Assembly (NCBI RefSeq): GCF_030433895.1
Contig: NZ_JARUXE010000029.1
Span: 1 to 64,000, forward strand
Reading direction: 5' to 3'
DNA: 64,000 bases
Source of the DNA: Arthrobacter sp. PsM3
GTDB lineage: Bacteria > Actinomycetota > Actinomycetes > Actinomycetales > Micrococcaceae
In this document: piece after piece, positions 1 through 6,009 of the stretch
How the letters are laid out: every line of letters begins with the position of its first letter
Numbering within the stretch: position 1 is the first letter of the stretch
Made by a program: the position numbers and the translations under genes
The notes under the pieces: generated by a model
The model's input: only the letters and a program-made list of their open reading frames with translations
Told to the model about the DNA's origin: nothing
Database searches by the model: none

Positions 1-24
1 CCCCCCCCCCCCCCCCCCCCCCCC
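1..24. other. 24-base poly-C at the window edge
   Basis: The first 24 bases are all C, a homopolymer not found elsewhere in the window. It falls inside the open reading frame of the tape measure gene, where it would encode a run of glycines (minus-strand G's). A contig-edge artefact, such as failed read trimming, is more likely than real sequence. Confidence 0.6.
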
Positions 25-122
25 GACGCCGCCGGGGTGATCTGTTCGCTGATCTTCTGGGAGGCGCCCTTGAGCGACGGGACCAGGGCAATATATGCGG
101 TTGCCAGTTCTACAGCGCCCAA
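1..122 (-). CDS. Phage tape measure protein, N-terminal fragment (runs off the edge)
   Basis: Only the first 40 or so codons are present. The N-terminus reads LGAVELATAYIALVPSLKGA, then SQKISEQITPAASG. The pattern of LATAYI.LVPS.KG is typical of the start of siphovirus tape measure proteins, which set tail length and are ejected during DNA entry. I start it at the TTG at 122 because AGGAGG (129-134) sits six bases upstream and no in-frame ATG or GTG lies nearby. It follows the two tail assembly chaperone frames, the standard position for this gene. It is truncated by the contig edge, so nothing can be said about the body of the protein. Confidence 0.72.
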   Translation of the reverse strand, partial: MGAVELATAYIALVPSLKGASQKISEQITPAASGGGGGGG

Positions 123-151
123 GGGTCGCCTCCTCTGTTCAGTTGTTGTTC

Positions 152-553
152 TTACGCCGGGGCGGGCCAGCCGAGGCGGGCGTTCATCTCATCGATGCTC
201 ACTGCCTTGCCGCGGGCCATCACTTCACCCTCGGCCTGCTTTACGACGCCGGGCCGGTGGAGCCGTTCGGGTTTCTTCGCGCTCTCATCGCCGCCGCGCT
301 GCCAGTTCGCGGCCGCGAGCAGATCAAAGACGCCGGCCAGCAGATGGTTCTGGAGATCCCACTCGCCGTCCTCACCTGCCACTGCCCGGAACAGGGCAGT
401 GCCGCGGCGCGACTGCCGCACAATGGCGAGCAGGTCACTCCAGGTCAGGTGCTCGGTTCCCAGCCAGCGGAGCCGCAGGCCCAGCACGATCAGGTCGTAC
501 GCGATGGGCTCCTGGTACTGGTCGACCAGATCCAGGAGCCCATTTATTCCCCC
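152..553 (-). CDS. Tail assembly chaperone, frameshifted C-terminal part (DUF5361-like)
   Basis: This reading frame overlaps the 3' end of the upstream chaperone gene and has no good start of its own; the first candidate is a GTG at 487 without a Shine-Dalgarno sequence. It reads GINGLLDLVDQYQEPIAYDL and then LRLRWLGTEH.TWSDLLAIVRQ, resembling the DUF5361 proteins that follow tail chaperones in actinobacteriophages. It is probably made as a gpG-gpT-like fusion by -1 slippage on the G5 run at 549-553 (G GGG GAA in the zero frame). The fusion is thought to bind the tape measure protein and recruit tail tube subunits. The tape measure gene follows 29 bases downstream. Confidence is high for the frame and moderate for the slippage. 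Confidence 0.68.
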   Translation of the reverse strand, partial: GGINGLLDLVDQYQEPIAYDLIVLGLRLRWLGTEHLTWSDLLAIVRQSRRGTALFRAVAGEDGEWDLQNHLLAGVFDLLAAANWQRGGDESAKKPERLHRPGVVKQAEGEVMARGKAVSIDEMNARLGWPAPA

Positions 554-843
554 AGTTCAATCCCGGAATGGGCGAAGAATGCGCGCTGAAAAACCTCAAA
601 CTCAGGCTTGCGCATGCTGTCGATCGCGGCGAGCGCGTCATCGTCGGCGAGTTCCTCGAGGAGGGTGTACAGCTGATCATCGGGGGAGAGCTTGCGGTTT
701 TTTCTTGCGAAGCCCGAGGTGATGGTGTCGGCGGAGGCGAGGGTGAACGTTTCGCCGTGGTGTTCGAATTCGAAGCCGGGGGCTTCGGTGCCGGCCGGGG
801 TCTGGGCGGGCTTGCGGTCTTGGGGTTTGCGGGGTGCAGCCAT
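544..843 (-). CDS. Tail assembly chaperone (gpG-like)
   Basis: A 99-residue protein between the tail tube gene and the tape measure gene, the fixed position of the lambda gpG equivalent. AAGGAG stands eight bases before the ATG at 843. The N-terminus is basic and Pro-rich; the rest is acidic and helical, ending in FFAHSGIELGE. The zero-frame stop TAA (544-546) follows directly after the slippery G run, so most ribosomes would stop here and a minority would slip back one base into the next frame. The short form is expected to coat the tape measure protein during tail assembly and not to enter the virion. Confidence 0.75.
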   Translation of the reverse strand: MAAPRKPQDRKPAQTPAGTEAPGFEFEHHGETFTLASADTITSGFARKNRKLSPDDQLYTLLEELADDDALAAIDSMRKPEFEVFQRAFFAHSGIELGE

Positions 844-895
844 GTGCGGGCTCCTTGATGTGGTGGTGGTGTGCGGACCGGGATGGGGTGGTGCA

Positions 896-937
896 GGTGG
901 CAGGGGTCAAGGGTCCGCACGACAAACCCCTGCCACC
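896..937 (-). terminator. Hairpin between tail tube and chaperone genes
   Basis: The 11-base arms GGTGGCAGGGG (896-906) and CCCCTGCCACC (927-937) pair perfectly around a 20-base loop. There is no clear U-tract. It lies just after the highly expressed tail tube gene and could lower read-through or protect the upstream mRNA end. Confidence 0.45.
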
Positions 938-955
938 CGGTATTGGGGGCGGTGA

Positions 956-1534
956 CTAGGCCGTCTTCTGGCCGTCGTCGCTGTACTGGTAGAAGTAGGC
1001 TCCGTTGGAGTCCGGGAACGCCTGGATGGTGGCGTCGGCCGCCGCGATCGCGTCGTCCTTGAAGGTGGTGTCGCCGACGTCCATGACCTTGGCGATGGGC
1101 AGGACTACGCGGACTTTCGCGGCGTCCGAGAACACTTCGATGACCCAGACCTTGCGGGGAGTCGGAGCGGAGGTTACGGTGACCTTCAGGAGATTTCCCT
1201 TGGTTGCCGACGCGGGGGTGGCTACCACGTTGGCGTCACCGTAGATCAGTCCCTGGACGATCTTGTTGAGCAGCTCGGCCATGGAGAGCTTGACGGTGAC
1301 GTCCATGCCCTTCTTGGTCGCGGCGATGGTATCTCCGCCCCAGGCTGCAATGGTGCCGGTGTTGCGCTTCTCGGACTTGGTCACGCCGTTGTCCGTGACA
1401 TAGCCGACAGCCACGAACGCTGCATCCAGTGCGGTGGTCGCGTCCGTAGGCAGGACGGTTCCGAGAGGGGCGACGGAGATCCCGCCGGTGACGAGCGGCT
1501 TGCCGACGACCACGTTGTTGATTGAGTTACCCAT
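956..1534 (-). CDS. Major tail (tube) protein
   Basis: A 192-residue protein beginning MGNSINNVVVGKPLVTGGIS. It has a beta-rich, Gly/Thr/Val-rich composition typical of siphovirus tail tube proteins, with regions such as GYVTDNGVTKSEKRNTGTIA and AWGGDTIA resembling lambda gpV/phi-type tube proteins. GGAAAGG precedes the ATG by eight bases. It sits between the tail terminator gene and the assembly chaperones, as in other HK97-like genomes. The product polymerises into the hollow tail tube. A hairpin follows the gene. Confidence 0.8.
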   Translation of the reverse strand: MGNSINNVVVGKPLVTGGISVAPLGTVLPTDATTALDAAFVAVGYVTDNGVTKSEKRNTGTIAAWGGDTIAATKKGMDVTVKLSMAELLNKIVQGLIYGDANVVATPASATKGNLLKVTVTSAPTPRKVWVIEVFSDAAKVRVVLPIAKVMDVGDTTFKDDAIAAADATIQAFPDSNGAYFYQYSDDGQKTA

Positions 1535-1580
1535 GATTGAGCCTTTCCAAGTGATTTTGCGGACCCTTGGATTTGGTGGT

Positions 1581-1964
1581 TCAGACGGTTACTGCGGTGC
1601 CGCGTGCGCGAATCTGAAAGCTCATGGTGAACCGGATCTGCGCGGTCGTAGGGTCGGGGAGGTTTGCCGGGCCGCCGAACTCACGGACGCCGAACAGTTG
1701 GCCGTCAGCGGCGTTCAGGATGGCCCTGGCAGTGCTGAGCAGGTCAGCGGCCCGGGCTTCGTCCTGCGCCCAGGCCTCGATGGTGATCTGTGCAGCCTCG
1801 GAACGGACCGTCTCTTTGGTCCCACCGGTGCGCAAGACCCTGATGAACTCCGGCGGCCGTGTAGGCGGCACCTTCGTCCCGATGGGGATCCCGGTCAGGA
1901 GGGGTTTCCTCAGGTAGTTGCACACGAGCTGGGGGACGTCGGGGAACTTGACGCCCTCAGCCAC
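1581..1964 (-). CDS. Tail terminator / tail completion protein
   Basis: A 127-residue protein, MAEGVKFPDVPQLVCNYLRK and so on, with the mixed alpha/beta pattern of the lambda gpU / phage minor tail completion family: an N-terminal helix, a central strand-rich part (TIEAWAQDEARAADL) and a C-terminal strand ending in RFTMSFQIRARG. Members cap the growing tail and connect it to the head. Its order, after the neck genes and immediately before the tube gene, supports the assignment. It overlaps the upstream gene by eight bases. Confidence 0.62.
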   Translation of the reverse strand: MAEGVKFPDVPQLVCNYLRKPLLTGIPIGTKVPPTRPPEFIRVLRTGGTKETVRSEAAQITIEAWAQDEARAADLLSTARAILNAADGQLFGVREFGGPANLPDPTTAQIRFTMSFQIRARGTAVTV

Positions 1965-2208
1965 GGCCCGCGTCCAGAGCGGAAGTCAGCGAGCGCGTGG
2001 TGGCCTCCGCGTGGCGTGCCGCGTGGTCCGCGGTGCCGACGGAGACTCTTGCCCTGGTCGGGGTCATTGACGGCGTTACGTCGAAGGTCCCGATTCCCGC
2101 AGCGCCCGCGATGGCCGCCGCGCGCTGGGCAAGGTCAGCCTGCACTTCGGGGGACTTCAGGAGTTCCCTGGCTGCGTCCTCGCTGAACTCAATCCGGACG
2201 TCCGCCAT
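1957..2208 (-). CDS. HK97 gp10-like neck protein
   Basis: An 83-residue protein from the ATG at 2208 (MADVRIEFSEDAARELLKSP). An in-frame codon at 2265 would add 19 unlike residues. It contains a helix rich in Ala/Arg followed by DVTPSMTPTRARVSVGT, the layout of small HK97 gp10 / head-tail joining proteins that carry a conserved R.RV.V.T strand. It lies between the head closure genes and the tail terminator. The start overlaps the previous gene (stop at 2189) by 20 bases. Confidence 0.5.
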   Translation of the reverse strand: MADVRIEFSEDAARELLKSPEVQADLAQRAAAIAGAAGIGTFDVTPSMTPTRARVSVGTADHAARHAEATTRSLTSALDAGRG

Positions 2209-2365
2209 CGTCACCCCCCAAGGGCTCCAACAGGGCTTCCGTGAAAGCAAAGTTGTCGAGAGCATCAGACCAGACAGCGGCCTCAGTGACGACGAACGTC
2301 CCGCCCTCGTGGTCTACCTCGTCTCCGACGCTGAGCCGTTCAGTTGACTCGATACGGACAGTCAT
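2189..2365 (-). CDS. Small phage protein in the head-tail connector cluster
   Basis: A 58-residue protein, MTVRIESTERLSVGDEVDHE and so on, acidic and strand-rich. GGAGAGG lies just before the ATG, and the start shares TGATG with the stop of the upstream head closure gene, so the two are translationally coupled. Its position suggests a structural or neck role, but I recognise no family. Confidence 0.6.
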   Translation of the reverse strand: MTVRIESTERLSVGDEVDHEGGTFVVTEAAVWSDALDNFAFTEALLEPLGGDDGGRPD

Positions 2366-2709
2366 CAGCCTCTCCAATCCTGCAGAACAATCTCCACGTA
2401 GTTGAGTCGGCCGCTGGGTGAATCCCATTCGGCCGGGTGGCCGTAGACCGTGTAGACGTTGCCGTTGAAACGGACCCGATTGTAGGTGCTGACCTGGGTG
2501 CCGGCCGGGGCGAACACCGTCCACGCTACGAGCACCTGATCCCGGTTGAGCAGGTACTCCTGGGTGGTGCCGGGTTCCACCTCACAACCGGTCACCGTGG
2601 TCTCGGCTGGCGGTAGTGTCCAGTCGTCTACCGGCTCCTGCGAGTAAGGGTCCAGTGATTTCTGCGCGGTCAGGACCGTGATGGACTTCCGCCCGATTGG
2701 CCGGCCCAT
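2365..2709 (-). CDS. Head closure (stopper) protein
   Basis: A 114-residue protein beginning MGRPIGRKSITVLTAQKSLD. The central part (QEYLLNRDQVLVAWTVFAPA, then GTQVSTYNRVRFNGNVYTVYG) and the end (GRLNYVEIVLQDWRG) match the beta-barrel pattern of phage head closure proteins of the SPP1 gp16/HK97 type. It follows the connector gene with a one-base overlap (ATG at 2709) and precedes the gp10-like gene. The protein is expected to close the portal channel after DNA packaging. Confidence 0.62.
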   Translation of the reverse strand: MGRPIGRKSITVLTAQKSLDPYSQEPVDDWTLPPAETTVTGCEVEPGTTQEYLLNRDQVLVAWTVFAPAGTQVSTYNRVRFNGNVYTVYGHPAEWDSPSGRLNYVEIVLQDWRG

Positions 2710-3314
2710 CAGGCGAGCCTCGCGAGACGGAACCCTGAGAGTGCCATCGACTCCATCGCACTGAATCCACCGGCCTCAATGTTGTACTTCACCTGGCGCT
2801 GCCCGACGCGCTCCATGTCCACCGCGATGGGGGTGGAGTAGTAGCGCGCTGCGAGCCCGCAGCAGACACCGGCAAGCTCCGGAGGAACGGACTGGTACCC
2901 GTGCGTGTAGGTGACCCGCCATGATTCCTCATCCGCCGGCCACCGGACGCTGGAACCCTGCCGGGCCGTAATGGTGCCCGTCCGCCGGGAGACCTTGTAG
3001 GAGGACGCTGGGACCACCGCCCATGTCAGTCCGCCGTCAGGTGAGATCTCCACTGTGGAGACGGACACAACGGGCAGTTCCCTGAGCGAGGCGAAGGAGG
3101 AATTGACCGGATCCAGGTACTCGACGTCGTCCGGCATGAGTGTCACGGTCTGGTCCAGGAACGCCCGGATCATCCCGGAGGCGACCTTGAGCAGGAATAT
3201 CGCAGTTGCGTCGTCTGCCGCGATGGCCTGCTGGGAGAAAGCGGCTAGATCCTGGACCGTTGCAAGGTCAGTGGACGGGCCGCCAGGGAACAAAGCGCTG
3301 CCCGGGTACGTCAT
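2709..3314 (-). CDS. Head-tail connector (adaptor) protein
   Basis: A 201-residue protein. The N-terminal helices (TDLATVQDLAAFSQQAIAAD and onward) and the C-terminal helical part (ELAGVCCGLAARYYSTPIAV) flank a strand region with the motif WRVTYTHGY, which is common in HK97 gp6-like adaptors. These bind beneath the portal and form the docking surface for the head closure protein. It is the next gene but one after the capsid gene, as expected. Confidence 0.7.
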   Translation of the reverse strand: MTYPGSALFPGGPSTDLATVQDLAAFSQQAIAADDATAIFLLKVASGMIRAFLDQTVTLMPDDVEYLDPVNSSFASLRELPVVSVSTVEISPDGGLTWAVVPASSYKVSRRTGTITARQGSSVRWPADEESWRVTYTHGYQSVPPELAGVCCGLAARYYSTPIAVDMERVGQRQVKYNIEAGGFSAMESMALSGFRLARLA

Positions 3315-3319
3315 GGCGG

Positions 3320-3682
3320 CTACGCAGGCTCAGGGGTGTCTTCGGGGGCCGGAGACGGTGCAGGCTCTTCCGTGGCCGGCAGCGCGTGCGCGTCCGGGGC
3401 GGGAGCCGCATCAGGGGCGGGTGGCTCAATGACTTTGTTCTGCACCCCGGGGAGGCCGGGGAAGGAGACCGTTACCGGGCCCGGGGTTTCAGCGCGCACG
3501 ATCACGTCCTCGGTGTAGTAGCTGATTTCGGTCGTGACCGGCGCTGCGTCGAACTCGACCTCGCCGGTGCTCTTGTTTTCCGCCGGCTGTTCAGTGGTGA
3601 CCGGGGACGCATCGAACTCAACGTTCCCCGTGCTTTCCACCAAGGACAGATCCGTGTCCTTCTCTTGGGTTCTGCGGGCCAT
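3320..3682 (-). CDS. Unknown capsid-adjacent protein with an internal repeat
   Basis: A 120-residue acidic protein. Two near-identical segments, STGNVEFDASPVTTE and STGEVEFDAAPVTTE, lie about 23 residues apart. A strand-rich piece follows (VIVRAETPGPVTVSFPGLPG), then a long Pro/Ala/Glu tail. GAGGAG lies six bases before the ATG. The gene sits between the major capsid gene and the connector, where head fibre or decoration proteins can be found, but I cannot assign a family. Confidence 0.7.
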   Translation of the reverse strand: MARRTQEKDTDLSLVESTGNVEFDASPVTTEQPAENKSTGEVEFDAAPVTTEISYYTEDVIVRAETPGPVTVSFPGLPGVQNKVIEPPAPDAAPAPDAHALPATEEPAPSPAPEDTPEPA

Positions 3683-3765
3683 GATGACTCCTCAATAGGC
3701 TGTGGGCTGTGGCCCGGGCGCGCTCTCATGCACGCGCCCGGGCCACAGGGAACAACAGGGGCTGG

Positions 3766-4995
3766 CTACAGGCCGGTGACCTGACCGAAAGCACCCGGAC
3801 GGTACACCGCGAGCGCGAGGCGCTCCTCGGCACGGATGGCCGTCAGGTTCTTCTGGAAGAAATCAGCGTGGGAGTTGGAGGCTTCCACCGTGATTCCGCC
3901 CTTGCGGAAGATCTGACCGCCCTGCTGGAACGCGCCGACGAGGGCGCTGTTCGCGGCGAGCGCCGGGGTGGCGACGACGCGCTTGCCCCAAAGGGTCTGG
4001 TTCTGTTCGCTGACGAACGGGCCGGAGGCGTAGTAGGCGCCCTGGCTGTTCTTGGACAGGACCTGCGTCTGCCAGCCCAGCGGGTCGATGACGATCGCGT
4101 CCGGCTCCAGGAAGGAGGTCGTGCGGATCGCGGTGATCTGCCGGTAGATGGCGTCCATGCCGTTGTCGCCGGAAACGGAGGGGGCGGTGCCCTTCACGAT
4201 CGGGGTGGCGAGGCCGGGACGGTTGAGGATGCCGACGAGGTTCGCGCCGGTGCCGTCTCCGTTGAGGAGCTGGGCCTCTTCGGCGAGCTTGATGAAGAGG
4301 ATCAGGCGGGCGTCCACGTAGGACTGTGCCTGGGCCCAGTCTTCGAGCATCTCGTCCGAGATCGGCAGGAACGTCGCGATCTTGTGGAGGACTTCGTCCA
4401 CCTTGGAGAACGCGAGCGCCGATTCGGGCTTGAGCCCGCCTTCGAGGACGGCGGCCGAGGCGTTGGTCACCGCGGTCTCCACGAGGTAGCGGATCAGCGG
4501 GGTGCTGGTCGTGCCGCCCGGGAAGAGATCGGAGATGGTCAGCTGCCGGAACTTGATGTCCACGACGCCCGGGAGCAGCGTGGGCTGCTGGATGGTGGAG
4601 TAGCCGCCGCCGGGGGTGCCGGCGGTGCCTTCGGTGAGGGTCGTCTTGATCTCGACGTCGCCCGAGGACCACTGGCCGCCCTTGAGGCCTTTCTCCAGCA
4701 GGCTCTTGTAGCCTGCGGAGCCGACGAACTGTGCGCCGATGGACTTGGCGCCGGTGTTCGGCTGCTCGGCGGGTGCCTCGTCGACGGGGCTGCCGGCCGC
4801 GGCGAGGAAGCTCTTGCGCTTCTCCTCCACGAACTGGAGGGATTCGATCTCTCCCATCCACGTCTTGATGTCCGCCTCGATGGGATCGAGAGCATTCTTC
4901 TGCTCTGCGAAGGTCATGGTGGTCGACTCGGCAACCTCCAGACCCTTCTTGGAGAGTTCGCGGACCTTGTTCTTTGCTTCAAGCAGGGTAGTCAT
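3766..4995 (-). CDS. Major capsid protein, HK97 family
   Basis: A 409-residue protein. The first 130 or so residues are a charged coiled-coil (MTTLLEAKNKVRELSKKGLE) that would act as the scaffolding delta domain and be removed by the protease encoded just upstream. The rest has the HK97 fold signature: TLLPGVVDIKFRQLTISDLF, a long spine-helix region (VDEVLHKIATFLPISDEMLE), and a C-terminal A-domain with DAIVIDPLGWQ, LWGKRVVATPAL and ITVEASNSHADFFQKNLTAI. GGAAAGGAATC precedes the ATG. It self-assembles into the icosahedral head. Confidence 0.9.
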   Translation of the reverse strand: MTTLLEAKNKVRELSKKGLEVAESTTMTFAEQKNALDPIEADIKTWMGEIESLQFVEEKRKSFLAAAGSPVDEAPAEQPNTGAKSIGAQFVGSAGYKSLLEKGLKGGQWSSGDVEIKTTLTEGTAGTPGGGYSTIQQPTLLPGVVDIKFRQLTISDLFPGGTTSTPLIRYLVETAVTNASAAVLEGGLKPESALAFSKVDEVLHKIATFLPISDEMLEDWAQAQSYVDARLILFIKLAEEAQLLNGDGTGANLVGILNRPGLATPIVKGTAPSVSGDNGMDAIYRQITAIRTTSFLEPDAIVIDPLGWQTQVLSKNSQGAYYASGPFVSEQNQTLWGKRVVATPALAANSALVGAFQQGGQIFRKGGITVEASNSHADFFQKNLTAIRAEERLALAVYRPGAFGQVTGL

Positions 4996-5013
4996 GATGA
5001 TTCCTTTCCGGGA

Positions 5014-6006
5014 TCAGCTGTGTGCAGTGAGGTTTTGGAGCATCCGGAGCCGGGCGGCCCGGGTGCTCATGTCGTTCGAACGCTCTTCTGCCACGGGGAC
5101 AGCCTTCGAGCCGGCAGCGGGGGCCGGGGCGCCGGCTGCGGGGTCTGGGGCGGTGCCGGAAGCTTCTTCGGCGTCTGGATCGGACACAATGATTTCCATT
5201 ACGTCCACGGGCCGGGCGTCACCGGCGAGGGTGACCACCTGCCCGTCGTCTGTGTAGTTCTGCTGGTAGGTTTCCCGTTCCCAGCTGTCCAGGTCATCGA
5301 CGTCGTAGACGGCGTACCCGCCGCCGTTATTGTCCGGGAGGGTGCCACGGAGCCACGGCCACGCGTTCCGCCCGTAGAAGTCCGCCAGGGCGTCGCGGAC
5401 GCGCTCCTGGGTGGCTTCGATGGACCCGACGATGGTCTTGACCACCGGGGGACGGTGCGACTTCGCCGCGGCGCAGTCCGCACCGAGGCCGGCTGCGGAA
5501 TCGTGGATGCTCTGGAGGGCGGCAGCGTCGGAGGCGCTGTTGCGTGCCCCGGCCTTGATGCCTTTCGATGCCAGGACGAGTGCTTCCCTGTTGGAGGGGA
5601 TCGCCACGAAGGCGCCGTTGAGCAGTTCACGCTGGGTTCGGGTCTTGCCGTCCTTGACGGATTTCTCGGACATGAACGCCACCGACGTGGTCCGGATGTG
5701 CCCCTCCTTGACGAGGGTCCGGACCTCCTGCGCCCGCGGGAGGCTGGAGTAGGTGCCAGTGACAACCAGGTTGCCGGTCTTCTCATCAATCTCCGGGACG
5801 CCGGAACCAACAGTGCCGGCCACGGACATCAGGTGGTCCTGGTCGAACGTGATGTGCTCGGGTAGGGGCTGCTTCCAGTCCCCGGGGAGCAGCGTGTCGC
5901 CGTCCCGGTCCTGCGTCGGAGCCGACAGGATCACCTGAAAAGTTCCGGGGAACTCATCATCAGGCGCCGTGTTGGCGATGCTGGCGTCTTTCCTCACAAC
6001 TTTCAT
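5014..6006 (-). CDS. Prohead protease, HK97 (U35) family
   Basis: A 330-residue protein. The N-terminal half carries the family pattern: FQVILSAPTQDRDGDTLLPG, HITFDQDHLMSVAGTV with the likely catalytic His, and the segment IRTTSVAFMSEKSV with the probable catalytic Ser. An ELLNGAFVAIPSNREALV block follows, typical of these enzymes. The C-terminal 150 residues are Ala/Pro/Asp-rich. It lies 18 bases upstream of the capsid gene, and its role is to cleave the capsid scaffolding domain and itself during head maturation. The length exceeds the usual 180 to 230 residues because of the C-terminal extension. Confidence 0.82.
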   Translation of the reverse strand: MKVVRKDASIANTAPDDEFPGTFQVILSAPTQDRDGDTLLPGDWKQPLPEHITFDQDHLMSVAGTVGSGVPEIDEKTGNLVVTGTYSSLPRAQEVRTLVKEGHIRTTSVAFMSEKSVKDGKTRTQRELLNGAFVAIPSNREALVLASKGIKAGARNSASDAAALQSIHDSAAGLGADCAAAKSHRPPVVKTIVGSIEATQERVRDALADFYGRNAWPWLRGTLPDNNGGGYAVYDVDDLDSWERETYQQNYTDDGQVVTLAGDARPVDVMEIIVSDPDAEEASGTAPDPAAGAPAPAAGSKAVPVAEERSNDMSTRAARLRMLQNLTAHS

Positions 6007-6009
6007 GGC

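Noticed and set aside
37..858. Long plus-strand open frames opposite the tail genes
   Set aside because: They are high-GC antisense shadows without ribosome sites, opposite well-supported minus-strand phage genes.
3709..5865. 718-codon plus-strand frame opposite capsid and protease
   Set aside because: Composition is that of a reverse-complement shadow; the minus-strand capsid and protease have clear family motifs.
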